Of a stretch of DNA of 64,000 nt, positions 9,221 through 17,640 are shown piece by piece. The position numbers and the translations under genes were made by a program. The notes under the pieces were generated by a model. The model saw only the letters and a program-made list of their open reading frames with translations. It searched no databases and was not told the DNA's origin. Numbering within the stretch: position 1 is the first letter of the stretch; each line of letters opens with the position of its first letter. Source of the stretch: Hymenobacter jeollabukensis (GTDB lineage: Bacteria > Bacteroidota > Bacteroidia > Cytophagales > Hymenobacteraceae); assembly GCF_005771675.1 (NCBI RefSeq), contig NZ_VAJM01000001.1, positions 682,001-746,000 of the forward strand. Reading direction: 5' to 3'.

Positions 9221-9316
9221 GAGGGTGTTTGGATTTCCATAAAAAGGATTCTTGAGCGTCAAGCAGAGCCCCGCGACGCATGACCAAGTTCTAAAATCCC
9301 CGACACACTCTTAGCC
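9215..9316. repeat. About 100-bp MITE-like element with 14-bp inverted ends
   Basis: GGCTAAGAGGGTGT (9215-9228) is repeated in inverse at 9303-9316 with one mismatch, and the similarity extends inwards (GGATTT with AAATCC). The left arm contains the TAA stop of the EamA gene. The element has no coding capacity. It could be a small non-autonomous insertion or a terminator. Confidence 0.5.
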
Positions 9317-9353
9317 GGTAGTCGGGGCTGCTTTCTTTCGGCCTCTCACCGGC

Positions 9354-10544
9354 TCAGCGCGCCACGGCGGCCAGCTCGGCTTCGTCGATGAGCACCACAC
9401 CGGGGCTGATGCCGGCCTGGTAGGTGACCAGGGCCCCGTCGCGGCGCTGCTGGTAGGCGGCGGCCACGTGGCGCACGAAGGTATCGGCGGCGGCGGCGGG
9501 CAGCAGGTTCAGGGTGCAGCTGCTCAGGCCGCCGAGCATGCAGGCGCCCAGGGTGCCGGGGTAGTCCTGGGCAATGAGCACCAGCTCGTCCAGCTCGGGG
9601 CAGCTCACGGCGTAGTCGTTGCGCAGGCCGGCGTGGGCGGCGTACATCTGCTGGCCTAGGGCGCGCACGTTGCCGGCCTGCAGGTGCATGGCGGCCAGCT
9701 CCACGCGCTGGTTTTCGGCCAGCACGAAGGCGCAGCGCCGGTACACCGACTCCCCCATTTCCTGGCGGTAGCGGTGCAGCTGCATGGGCGTCACCTCGCG
9801 CAGGCTGCGCAGCTCGGGGTAGTGGCGGCGCAGCACGGCCAGGCCGCGGGCGCATTCCTCGTGGCGCACGGCGTAGCCCGCGCTAGCCCGGCTGCGCGAG
9901 ATGCCCGCGTCGCAGAGCACGAAGCGGTACTGCGCGGCGTCGAAGGGCAGCAGCTCCACTTCTAGCGTGCGGCAGTCGAGGCGGGGCAGGTGGCCGGGGC
10001 TGCCGCACAGCGCGGCCACATAGTCGATGAGGCCGGCGGGGTGGTCGGCTTCGAGGTACTCGGCGCGCTGGGCCAGGCGGGCCAGGGCCAGGCCGTCGAG
10101 GCGGGCGTCGAGCAGCTGGTTGAGGGCAAAGGCCAGGCCGCTGGCCACGGCGGCGGCCGGCGAGAGGCCCGCCCCCACCGGAATGTTGCCGCCAAACATG
10201 CAGTCGAAGCCCGGCAGCGCGTAGCCCAGCTGCTGAAAGCCGGCGGCCACGCCCAGCAGCCGGTACATCCACGACTTGGCGCCGGGCGGGCCGGTGGCGG
10301 CCAGCGGGGCTTCCACCATCACGTCGGAATCGTAGGAATAGAGGCGCACCCGGCCGGTGTGGTTCAGGGCCACGGCCACCACGGCTTCGCGGTCGAGGGC
10401 GGCGGGCAGCACCCACCCCTGGTAGTGCTCCAGGTGCTTGCCGAGCAGGGTGACGCGGGCCGGGGCGCGCACCACCACGGGCGCAGCCCCGAAGTGCAGT
10501 TGAAAATCGGCCGCGAGGTCGGCGGCCAACGAAGAGGCACCCAT
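9354..10544 (-). CDS. Galactokinase-like GHMP kinase with an altered sugar-site motif
   Basis: A 396-residue GHMP-superfamily sugar kinase, the normal length for galactokinase. Motif 1 is at 27-41 (ARVTLLGKHLEHYQG), the ATP-binding loop at 122-135 (VGAGLSPAAAV), a catalytic Asp at about 174 (GLIDYVAALCG), and motif 3 (LGGLSSCTLNLLP) near the C-terminus. Galactokinases read GEHTDY in motif 1, with E, H and D contacting galactose; here it is GKHLEHY, so E has become K and D has become E. MDQ has become IDY beside the catalytic Asp. The fold and ATP site are clear, but the substrate may not be galactose. ATG 10544 was chosen; 52 upstream open codons look non-coding. No other galactose genes are adjacent. 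Confidence 0.78.
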   Translation of the reverse strand: MGASSLAADLAADFQLHFGAAPVVVRAPARVTLLGKHLEHYQGWVLPAALDREAVVAVALNHTGRVRLYSYDSDVMVEAPLAATGPPGAKSWMYRLLGVAAGFQQLGYALPGFDCMFGGNIPVGAGLSPAAAVASGLAFALNQLLDARLDGLALARLAQRAEYLEADHPAGLIDYVAALCGSPGHLPRLDCRTLEVELLPFDAAQYRFVLCDAGISRSRASAGYAVRHEECARGLAVLRRHYPELRSLREVTPMQLHRYRQEMGESVYRRCAFVLAENQRVELAAMHLQAGNVRALGQQMYAAHAGLRNDYAVSCPELDELVLIAQDYPGTLGACMLGGLSSCTLNLLPAAAADTFVRHVAAAYQQRRDGALVTYQAGISPGVVLIDEAELAAVAR

Positions 10545-10992
10545 AAGAAGTCGGAGACGAAGCCGGCGCGGGCAACACGCAAGGCGCGGCTGCTCAGCGG
10601 GCGGAAGGGGTTGAAAGCCGAAACAGGGACGGTAACAACCTTCGGGGGTGGGCTCGGACGAAGGGGCGCGGGGGAAGGCCTGGCCGGGCCCTGCTGGCAC
10701 CGGGCTAGTCTCTTCTGGGGAAAAATAACAAGAAAATCAGTAGCCGACGATATAGTCGACCCAGCATAACGGCCGAAAGCCGATGATTTTTGCAATCAGC
10801 CGCGCCGCAACCGGCTGGCAGCTAGCGGCTCGGTGGCGCAGTAAAAATTGTCGGCGCAACGCCTAGCGCAGCGCATTTCGACCGTTACTCTCCCGGTTGG
10901 GCCGGGTACGGCTGTTCCGCCATCGGGTACCGCATCAGATTGGCGGAAGAAGGATAATGCGGCTTTTCCGGCGCGTCTTATAGGACAACCGC
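10545..10992. other. Gene-free gap of about 450 bp
   Basis: This lies between the galactokinase start and the stop of the lipoprotein gene, both on the minus strand. It holds a purine-rich patch near 10720-10740 and locally lower GC, but I see no convincing ORF, -7 box, tRNA or strong hairpin. A 67-codon plus-strand frame at 10848-11051 has no start context or recognisable product. Confidence 0.4.
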
Positions 10993-11655
10993 TTACTTTT
11001 TTGGGCCGGGAATATGCTCCCCTGCTCGCAGATTTCGCTGCACGCTGCTGACCTGTCTTTTCGTAAACCGCCCCTGCGGACTAACCGCATAAGCGGTGAC
11101 GACCGAATCCAGCACGTTTGGCTCGCTTTCCGAATCCGAAGCGTTTTCTTCGAGCACCGTCGCGAGTAGCTCCCCGTGGCTTGCCAGGCGCATCGATGCC
11201 TCCGCGTGCCATTGCCCATCCATGCCACGGCCCGCTACTCGCATCGAGTCCAGCACCGCCGAGCCATCCGACGACGTAGTCAGGTACACCAAATCCTCGC
11301 AACAGTCTTCGTGACGCCACAGCACCGGCACCAGCGTGTAACCTTGGCAGCGCAGCGTATCCAGCACCAACAGATCCGTGTACTGGCTGTAGTCTTTGAA
11401 AAAGCTCGGTAAACCCGGGTTCTGGCGCATCATCTGCTGCACGTCGTCAGTGCTCAGCCGCTTGTGCGTTTTCGCAATTGTGGCCAGATCGTACACCGGC
11501 AGCGCACAGGCAGCAGGGGTGGTCACGGGCGCAGGTGCCGCCGAGAGAGGAGCAGCAGGCTCTGCTGGTTTTTCTTCCGGAGCTGAGGTGCAATTCCCCA
11601 AAAGCGAAGCCACCACCAATACGAGAGAGGAGTTATAGTTTTTTTGCCGAAGCAT
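10993..11655 (-). CDS. Hypothetical lipoprotein
   Basis: A 220-residue predicted lipoprotein: a hydrophobic signal (SLVLVVASLLGNC) with the lipidated Cys near residue 22, followed by a proline/alanine-rich linker (about 25-48) and a globular part with several cysteines (CALP, RCQG, EDCCED). Asn at -1 of the lipobox is unusual. No family is recognised. ATG at 11655. It is probably anchored in the inner or outer membrane facing the periplasm. It stands alone between gaps of about 70 and 450 bp. Base composition is slightly lower in GC than the neighbours. Confidence 0.6.
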   Translation of the reverse strand: MLRQKNYNSSLVLVVASLLGNCTSAPEEKPAEPAAPLSAAPAPVTTPAACALPVYDLATIAKTHKRLSTDDVQQMMRQNPGLPSFFKDYSQYTDLLVLDTLRCQGYTLVPVLWRHEDCCEDLVYLTTSSDGSAVLDSMRVAGRGMDGQWHAEASMRLASHGELLATVLEENASDSESEPNVLDSVVTAYAVSPQGRFTKRQVSSVQRNLRAGEHIPGPKK

Positions 11656-11727
11656 GAGAGAAACAAATGCGTGAAGACTGCGGAGGTCAGCAGCGGCCCA
11701 TAAGCTACAGCCAAAACCGACCCGCCC

Positions 11728-13635
11728 CTACAGCGCCTTGGTAAACGCCACCTTAATCTTCACCTGGAAGTCGCCGATGACTTTGAAGATTTCCTTCAGG
11801 GTCACCTGCTCCACCTGGGTCAGCGTCTTGGGGTCGAGGTAGTTGGTGGCGGCGCGGCGGTCCGAAATGAGCTGGCGGGCCTGCTTCTTGAGGCGCATGC
11901 CCATCAGGTAGTAGTAGGCCTGCAGCAGCTCCTCGTACTCGCGCTCCTTGAACACACCCAGCTCGCGCAGGCGGGCCAGCCGCTCGCCGGTGTTGGTGCC
12001 GGGCACCTGCCGCTGCAGGGCGTACACGCGCACCAGGTCCACGATGGGCGTCATGGCTTTCTTCAGGTCAAACACCTGCTGGCCTTCCTGGGCGAAAGTG
12101 CGGAAGCCGCGGAAAAAGGTCAGCGGGGGCTCGTACTGCAGGGCGTTTTTGGCCAGGAAAAACAGGAAGCGCTCCGATTTGCCGGCCTGCAGCTCGTCGC
12201 GCACGAAGGCCTGCAGCTCCTGCACCAGCGCGGCGTCGCCGTAGAGGTGGCGGCAGTCGAAAAAGGTGGCGAACTGCATCACCGTTTCGGGCACCGACTC
12301 GCGAATCCACGCCTGGTAGTTGCGCTTCCAGTGCGAGAGGGAGTGCGTCCACTTGGGGTTCTTGGCCATGAAGCCGCCCGTGCAGTAGTGCAGCCCGATG
12401 TGGTTCAGCTCGTCCGACACGGCCTCGGCGAAGCGCAGGAAGTAGGCGCGCACCAGCTCGCGCTGCTCATTGGCCTTGTCCTCGTAAATGATGGCGTTGT
12501 CCTGGTCGGTGACGAGCGTCTGCTCCTGCCGGCCCTCGCTGCCGAGCACCATGAAGGCGAAGCGCGCCGGGGCCGGGCCGTGGGCCTCCAGCACGTGCTC
12601 GATGACCTTGAGGGCAATGGTATCGGCCACGGTGCTGATGACCTGGTTGACGATTTCGGGGCGCACGCCGCGGGTCAGCAGCTGGTTCACCATGTCGGGC
12701 ACCATGTCCCAGCGGCGCTTCAGCTCCCGGGTGCTCTGGGCCAGCTTCACGGCCTGGATGAACATAAACGGCGACTGCGCCAGGTCCGACAGCAACTTGT
12801 TGCGGCTCAGAAAACCCACATAGCGGCCCTCGCGCTCCACCAGCAGGTAGCGCGTCTTGGTCTGAAACATGAGCAGGATGGCCTCGTGCACGTAGGCCGC
12901 GCTCGGGATGGAAACCAGCGGGGTGGCCGCCACCTCCCCTACCGGCCGCGTGGCGTCGAGGCACTTGGCCACCACCGCGTCGCGCAGGGTAATGTCGGTG
13001 CAGTAACCGACGAGGTTGTCGCCGCTCTCGTCGGTCACGAACAGGCAGCTGACCTTGGCCGTGCCCATGCGCCGGGCCACCTGGAAAATGGGCGTGCTGG
13101 CCGGCGCCGCCACGATGGGCCGCACTTCCAGCGAGTCGATGCGGCGCGAGAACAGCTGGTCGGCGACGAGGAAATTCTCTTCGGGCGGCGAGGCGGGCTT
13201 GACGAAGTGCGCGTACTCGTCGTCGAGCATGCGCTGGCCGAAGCGGTGGGTGAAATACTGAAAAAACGGCTCGTAGGCCAGGCACAGGGCCCGAAAGTCG
13301 CGGCGCGGTAGTTGCAGCACCCGGGTGCCGGCGCGGGCCACCACGGTGCGCAGGCTGCGCTTTTTGTTGAGCAAGATGGACATGCCCCCGTAGCAGGTGC
13401 CCGCGCCGTAGACCTCGGGCAGGCGCTGGCGCTGCTCGCTGTCGAGGAAAAACGTGTCGTAGGCGCCCTCTACCACGATGTCGAGGTGGCGCAGCTTGGT
13501 CGCGTCCTGCTGGTAGAGCAGGGTTTTCTGGGGGTACTTCACTTCCTCCAGCAGCTCCACCACGCCGGCCAGCACCTCGTCGGGCAGGAAGGCAAAGGGC
13601 TCCACGGTGCGCAGAAAGGCTAAACGAGTGTCCAT
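11728..13635 (-). CDS. CNBD-CBS-DUF294 nucleotidyltransferase-like signalling protein
   Basis: A 635-residue cytoplasmic protein. Residues 12-125 form a cyclic-nucleotide-binding domain; about 160-290 a CBS pair; about 300-450 a DUF294 putative nucleotidyltransferase with GSEGRQEQ and TDQDNA; and the C-terminal part (about 490-630) is the DUF294 C-terminal domain. The domain order is that of a conserved family often encoded with a DnaQ-like exonuclease, as here: the upstream exonuclease gene overlaps this start by 16 bp. The family resembles PII uridylyltransferase in its catalytic core, and the target is unknown. A TTG at 13704 is possible, but ATG 13635 gives the usual N-terminus (MDTRLAFLRTVEPF). 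Confidence 0.88.
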   Translation of the reverse strand: MDTRLAFLRTVEPFAFLPDEVLAGVVELLEEVKYPQKTLLYQQDATKLRHLDIVVEGAYDTFFLDSEQRQRLPEVYGAGTCYGGMSILLNKKRSLRTVVARAGTRVLQLPRRDFRALCLAYEPFFQYFTHRFGQRMLDDEYAHFVKPASPPEENFLVADQLFSRRIDSLEVRPIVAAPASTPIFQVARRMGTAKVSCLFVTDESGDNLVGYCTDITLRDAVVAKCLDATRPVGEVAATPLVSIPSAAYVHEAILLMFQTKTRYLLVEREGRYVGFLSRNKLLSDLAQSPFMFIQAVKLAQSTRELKRRWDMVPDMVNQLLTRGVRPEIVNQVISTVADTIALKVIEHVLEAHGPAPARFAFMVLGSEGRQEQTLVTDQDNAIIYEDKANEQRELVRAYFLRFAEAVSDELNHIGLHYCTGGFMAKNPKWTHSLSHWKRNYQAWIRESVPETVMQFATFFDCRHLYGDAALVQELQAFVRDELQAGKSERFLFFLAKNALQYEPPLTFFRGFRTFAQEGQQVFDLKKAMTPIVDLVRVYALQRQVPGTNTGERLARLRELGVFKEREYEELLQAYYYLMGMRLKKQARQLISDRRAATNYLDPKTLTQVEQVTLKEIFKVIGDFQVKIKVAFTKAL

Positions 13636-14366
13636 AGCAGGGCAAGTAAGAGCAGAACGAGAAGCAAGGCGCCGCCCACGAGCAACAAGGAGCGGGGTGG
13701 CCACACGGCGGCGGGCCGGCCGGTGGGCGGCTGCAGCGGCGGCTGCCCGCTCAATACGTCGGGCGGGATGCGGCCGAGGCGCCGCAGCTCGAAAAAGCAG
13801 CGGGCGGTGGCGGCGGCGTCTTCACGGGCGTCGTGCAGGCGGGGCAGGGCCTGGCCCAGCAGCAGCTCGTGCAGCTCGGCCAGGCGGCGGTAGCGGCGGT
13901 GGGTGCCGTCGTCGGGGCGGCCGCTGACTTTCATGGTGCAAAACTGCGGCAGGGCCGGCAGCGGGTTGGGCAGCCCGGCGCGGTGCAGCGCGGCCCCGAT
14001 GACGTGAAAATCGAGCTGCAGAAAGTAGCCGATGACGCGCGGCTGGTACTGCGCCAGGTCAGCCAGCAGGCGCTGCAGCACCGGGCCGGGAGGCTGGCCG
14101 TGCTGGTGCAAAAACGCCGGGGTGATGCCGTGCACGGCCACCGCGGCGGCCGGCATGGAGCCCGCGGGAATCTGCAGGAAGTGGTTTTCCTCCTTCACCA
14201 GCTCACCCGCGGCGGTGTAGATCTGCCAGGCCAGCTGGGCCACGTGGGGCCACTGGCCCGAGGCGTAGGGCTGGTCCCAGCGGCGCGGCAGGCCGGTGGT
14301 TTCGGTGTCGACAAAAAGCAGGTACTGGGTCAAGCCGGGGGCGGAAAAGCGGGTAGCCGGCCGCAA
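13620..14366 (-). CDS. DEDDh 3'-5' exonuclease with a C-terminal membrane helix
   Basis: A 248-residue DnaQ/PolC-epsilon-like exonuclease. The DEDD residues appear as FVDTETTG (D19, E21), LQLDFHVIG and HDAREDA (His then Asp). The last 25 residues form a strong hydrophobic helix (SLLLVGGALLLVLLLLALL), so the enzyme is probably tethered to the inner membrane, unlike the replicative proofreading subunit. No ATG lies upstream of the catalytic block; the start is probably TTG at 14366 or 14333. Its end overlaps the CNBD-CBS-DUF294 gene, so the two are translationally coupled, matching the known association of these families. Confidence 0.8.
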   Translation of the reverse strand: MRPATRFSAPGLTQYLLFVDTETTGLPRRWDQPYASGQWPHVAQLAWQIYTAAGELVKEENHFLQIPAGSMPAAAVAVHGITPAFLHQHGQPPGPVLQRLLADLAQYQPRVIGYFLQLDFHVIGAALHRAGLPNPLPALPQFCTMKVSGRPDDGTHRRYRRLAELHELLLGQALPRLHDAREDAAATARCFFELRRLGRIPPDVLSGQPPLQPPTGRPAAVWPPRSLLLVGGALLLVLLLLALLWTLV

Positions 14367-14415
14367 TGATAGCGGCTGCGCCCGGAACCGGCACCGCTCC
14401 CAGCCGCCCCGGCGC

Positions 14416-14423
14416 TACCTTTG
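14416..14423 (+). promoter_or_regulatory. -7 box for the glutathione peroxidase gene
   Basis: TACCTTTG matches TAnnTTTG exactly and lies 63 bp before the ATG at 14487, in the 120-bp divergent gap with the exonuclease gene. Confidence 0.5.
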
Positions 14424-14486
14424 CCCGCCGCGCAACCCACCGGGTTGCCGGCCAGTACCTATCGACTTCACTTCCAGTTTGCCGCC

Positions 14487-15080
14487 ATGCCCACGTTCCG
14501 CCAGAAACTCCTGAAGCTGCTCTACCCCCTGATCATGCGCCTGAGCAAGTCCAGCAGCCGCGGCAAGGTGCTGGAAAACAAGCAGCGCGCCGCCGCCCCG
14601 GCCTCGTTCTACGACCTGGCCGGCACGCTCAACTCGGGCCAGCCCCTGCCCTTCCGCGACCTGAAAGGCAAGCAGGTGCTGCTGGTCAACACGGCCTCCA
14701 ACTGCGGCTTTACCGGGCAATACGAGGAGCTGCAGCAGCTGCAGGAGCAGTACGGCGAACAGCTGGTGGTGCTGGGGTTTCCGGCCAACGACTTTGCCGA
14801 GCAGGAAAAAGCCGACGACCACGCCATCAGCCAGTTCTGCCAGGTGAACTTCGGCGTGTCGTTTCCCTTGATGAAGAAGAGCGTGGTGGTGAAGCAGCCC
14901 CAGCAGAACGCCGTGTACCAGTGGCTCAGCGACGCCCGCCGCAACGGCTGGAACGAGCAGGCCCCCGACTGGAACTTTGCCAAGTACCTCGTCGGCCCCG
15001 ACGGCCGGCTGACGCACTACTTCGGCCCGGCCGTGTCGCCGCTGAGCCCGGAAGTGACCAGCCAGCTCGGTTCCCGCTAA
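14487..15080 (+). CDS. Glutathione peroxidase family thiol peroxidase
   Basis: A 197-residue peroxidase of the GPx/BtuE family. The peroxidatic Cys is at 73 (NTASNCGFTGQY) and the conserved Trp is in DWNFAKYLV. The usual FPCNQF motif reads FPANDF, so the candidate resolving Cys is Ala and the active-site Gln is Asp. That points to a one-Cys mechanism or another reductant. An N-terminal amphipathic/hydrophobic stretch (LLKLLYPLIMRLS) precedes the domain and could be a membrane association segment. The ATG at 14487 follows a good -7 box; the frame is open from 14421, but that part lies upstream of the likely transcript start. It is followed by a strong terminator. Confidence 0.88.
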   Translation: MPTFRQKLLKLLYPLIMRLSKSSSRGKVLENKQRAAAPASFYDLAGTLNSGQPLPFRDLKGKQVLLVNTASNCGFTGQYEELQQLQEQYGEQLVVLGFPANDFAEQEKADDHAISQFCQVNFGVSFPLMKKSVVVKQPQQNAVYQWLSDARRNGWNEQAPDWNFAKYLVGPDGRLTHYFGPAVSPLSPEVTSQLGSR

Positions 15081-15102
15081 CCTCCGCCGATTCTACCAAC
15101 GC

Positions 15103-15139
15103 AACAAGGCCCGCCGACGCAATGTCGGCGGGCCTTGTT
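15103..15139. terminator. Bidirectional intrinsic terminator
   Basis: A perfect 16-bp GC-rich stem (15103-15118 with 15124-15139) with a 5-nt loop, flanked by AAC on one side and TTGTTCTTTCT on the other. It lies between the convergent peroxidase gene and the hydrophilic-protein gene. Confidence 0.85.
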
Positions 15140-15207
15140 CTTTCTGCCACCCGACCGGCACCCCGCTTCGGGCGGAGCCAGCGTCGGGCCTGGCATCGAT
15201 TCGGGGA

Positions 15208-15555
15208 TTAGTCGGCGTCTTCGCCCCCGTCGGCGGGGCTGCGCTGGGTGCCGGGGCGGTGGCCGCTGCCGTAGCGCGGGTCGTCGGCCTTCCAGGCGGC
15301 GCGCTGCTCGTCGTTGTCGGCGTTTTGGGCGGCGGCTACGGCGTCGGGGTTCTGGTTTTGCTCCACGTGGCCGGGCTGCTCGCGGGGGTCGGCCTGGCGG
15401 CTTTCGGCGCTGTAGTCTTCGGTGCCGGGCGCGTTGGGCTTGCGGAATTCGCTGAATTCGTCGGGGTTATCGTTGGCGCCGCTGTTGCTGGCGTGGGGGC
15501 GCTTCGGCTCCTCGTTGGGCGAGGAAGGCTGCGCGTGGTCGGGCGTGGTAGCCAT
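15208..15555 (-). CDS. Small hydrophilic, probably disordered protein
   Basis: A 115-residue protein with no hydrophobic segment, rich in Asp, Asn, Pro, Glu and Gln (for example NDNPDEFSEF, QNQNPDAVAAAQNADND), resembling stress-associated intrinsically disordered proteins. No family is recognised. The frame is open upstream to 15834, but the ATG at 15555 begins the characteristic composition and the upstream part looks non-coding. It lies beside the stress cluster in divergent orientation, so it may share its regulation; that is inference. Confidence 0.5.
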   Translation of the reverse strand: MATTPDHAQPSSPNEEPKRPHASNSGANDNPDEFSEFRKPNAPGTEDYSAESRQADPREQPGHVEQNQNPDAVAAAQNADNDEQRAAWKADDPRYGSGHRPGTQRSPADGGEDAD

Positions 15556-15989
15556 GCTGCTGGGTAGAAAATGATGGAACGGATTCCGCGCTGGCGGCAC
15601 CTGTCGGCACGCGCCGCCAGCCGGCTTGTGCTTCCTCATACGGCACAGGACCGGGCTTGGCTGCCGGTTTGCCCGCGGCAGTAGCCTCCGTCTTGCGTTT
15701 TGGCCACCCCGAATACTGACAAGCAGGAACTTACAATTACGGTGCGCCGGGCGCGGCTGGCGGCCCCGGCCAAACCGCTGCGAACCGACCGGGCCAACCC
15801 GCGGTGGCGGGAACTGGCGGCTTCGTACCGCCAAGCCATTAAATACGCAATTCCCCTCGCCCTAAGCCAGCACAAGTATCGTGCTCGGCCATGATTAATG
15901 TCATCCTTTTTGTCCGCCGGGCCCGGTATACTTGTTACCAGTCGCCGGCCGCTCCCACCAGCGTTTAACCCGCTCACGTTCTGCCTGCT
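15556..15989. other. Divergent regulatory gap of about 430 bp
   Basis: This lies between the disordered-protein gene and the beta-CASP RNase gene. The useful content is at its right end: a Crp/Fnr-like palindrome at 15892-15903 and a -7-like TATACTTG at 15927-15934. A 64-codon TTG-initiated frame at 15700-15894 is not convincing. I see nothing else in the left part. Confidence 0.45.
15892..15903. promoter_or_regulatory. Crp/Fnr-like operator upstream of the beta-CASP RNase gene
   Basis: TGATTAATGTCA has the TGA-N6-TCA form of Crp/Fnr sites; with its flanks it reads ATGATTAATGTCAT. Its last base is 27 nt before the CTTG of the presumed -7 box (TATACTTG, 15927-15934), placing its centre near -41 to -44, the class II activator position. 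The start codon is 87 bp downstream. Confidence 0.5.
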
Positions 15990-17531
15990 ATGAATGCCTT
16001 CCCACACCTCTCCCGACCGGTAGCCCCCGCCTGCCTGCCCTACCGCGCCGCCGGCCCGTCGCCCGCCATTGCGCCCGCTCCCACGACCTGGCAGCCGGAG
16101 CAGGCGGGCATTCTTTCGCCCGAGCTGTACGGGCTCGACGTGAGCCTGGAGTTTCTCGGCGCGGCCCAGACGGTGACGGGCTCCAAGTACGTGCTCACGC
16201 TCAGCCGCGGCCCGCACCAGCAGCGCCTGCTGGTCGACTGCGGCCTGTTTCAGGGCCTGAAGGAGCTGCGCCACCGCAACTGGGACGCGCTGCCCATAGA
16301 CGTAGCTGCGCTCGATGCCGTGGTGCTCACCCACGCCCACATCGACCACAGCGGCTACCTGCCCAAGCTGGTGAAAGACGGCTTCCAGGGCCCGATTTTC
16401 TGCACCGAAGCCACGGCCGAGCTGCTGCGCATCCTGCTGCTCGATTCGGCCAGGCTGCAGGAGGAAGAAGCCGCTTACGCCAACGCGGAGGGCTTCTCCA
16501 AGCACCACCCGGCCCGGCCGCTCTACACCGTGGCCGACGCCGAGCAGGTGCTGCCGCTGTTGCGCCCCGCGCCCTACGGCGTGCCGGTGCTGGTAGCCGA
16601 GCACGTGCAGGTCACCTTCCACGACGCGGGCCACATCCTGGGCTCGGCCATCGTGGAACTGCAGGTGGAAGGCGCCCGGCAAACCAAGAAGCTGGTGTTT
16701 TCCGGCGACCTGGGCCGCTACGACAACCCGGTGCTCTTCGACCCGACGCCCATCCGCGAGGCCGACGTGCTGCTGGTCGAGTCGACCTACGGCGACCGGA
16801 ACACGCGCACTGCCGACCCGGCCGCCGCCCTGGCCGCTGTGGTGAACGAGGCACTGGGCCGCGGCGGGGTGCTGCTCATTGCCGCCTTCGCCGTGGGCCG
16901 CACCCAAACGCTGCTCTACCACCTGCGCGAGCTGCGCCGCCAGGGCCGCGTGCCCGCCGTGCCGGTCTACGTCGACAGCCCGATGGGCATCCGGGTCACC
17001 CACCTGTTCGGCAACCACCCGACGGCCCACCGCCTGGGCCACGACAACCCGTTTCACTTCGACGGGCTCACCTTCGTCACCGATCAGGAGCAGTCCAAGG
17101 CGCTGAACCGCCTGACCGGGCCGGCCATCATCATTTCGGCCAGCGGCATGTGCACCGGTGGGCGCATCGTGCACCACCTGCACCACCGCCTGCCCCGCCC
17201 CCAGGATACGGTGCTGCTGGTGGGCTACCAGGCCGAGGGCACCCGCGGCCGCCGCCTGCAGGACGGCGAGCGGGAAATCAAGATGTTCGGCGACTGGGTG
17301 CCGGTGCGCTGCCACGTGGCCGAGCTCGACGGCTTTTCGGCCCACGCCGACCGGGGCGAATTGCTGCGCTGGCTGCACGGCTTTCAGCAGGCGCCCAAGC
17401 GCACGTTCGTGGTGCACGGCGAGCCGGCCGCCGCCGCCAGCCTGGCCCAAACCCTGCGCCTGGAGCGGGGCTGGGCCAACGTGACCGTGCCCGAATACGG
17501 CGAGTCCGACGTGCTGTTTACCGGGCTATAG
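15990..17531 (+). CDS. Metallo-beta-lactamase/beta-CASP RNA exonuclease
   Basis: A 513-residue protein of the bacterial beta-CASP RNase/CPSF73-like family. The zinc motif HAHIDH is at residues 115-120, with further ligands in FHDAGHILGSA and FSGDLGRYD. The beta-CASP motif A region (LLVESTYGDR), motif B-like ISASGMCTGGR and the C-terminal GFSAHADRGELL are all present. It should process or degrade RNA, typically 5'-to-3' or as an endonuclease, in the cytoplasm. The first 45 residues (Pro/Ala-rich) precede the catalytic fold and lack a clear function. ATG 15990. It is the first gene of the stress-type cluster and carries a Crp/Fnr-like operator, suggesting mRNA turnover is adjusted under the inducing condition. 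Confidence 0.88.
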   Translation: MNAFPHLSRPVAPACLPYRAAGPSPAIAPAPTTWQPEQAGILSPELYGLDVSLEFLGAAQTVTGSKYVLTLSRGPHQQRLLVDCGLFQGLKELRHRNWDALPIDVAALDAVVLTHAHIDHSGYLPKLVKDGFQGPIFCTEATAELLRILLLDSARLQEEEAAYANAEGFSKHHPARPLYTVADAEQVLPLLRPAPYGVPVLVAEHVQVTFHDAGHILGSAIVELQVEGARQTKKLVFSGDLGRYDNPVLFDPTPIREADVLLVESTYGDRNTRTADPAAALAAVVNEALGRGGVLLIAAFAVGRTQTLLYHLRELRRQGRVPAVPVYVDSPMGIRVTHLFGNHPTAHRLGHDNPFHFDGLTFVTDQEQSKALNRLTGPAIIISASGMCTGGRIVHHLHHRLPRPQDTVLLVGYQAEGTRGRRLQDGEREIKMFGDWVPVRCHVAELDGFSAHADRGELLRWLHGFQQAPKRTFVVHGEPAAAASLAQTLRLERGWANVTVPEYGESDVLFTGL

Positions 17532-17640
17532 CGGCTGCGGCCTGGCCGGCGCCAAACCTGCTGTCATTGTTTAAGCAAAACCATTCAAGCAGCTCATTCA
17601 AAACGTATTACATCCCAACCAACTAATTTTTCTTTCCCCC

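Noticed and set aside
10848-11051. 67-codon plus-strand ORF in the gap beside the lipoprotein gene
   Set aside because: No start context, no recognisable product, and it runs into the opposite-strand lipoprotein gene.
15700-15894. 64-codon TTG-initiated ORF in the regulatory gap before the RNase gene
   Set aside because: Basic, low-information sequence with no motif, ending in the Crp/Fnr-like site region.
15636-17450. 604-codon minus-strand ORF over the beta-CASP RNase gene
   Set aside because: It is opposite to a gene with all its catalytic motifs; the antisense product has biased composition and no recognisable domain.
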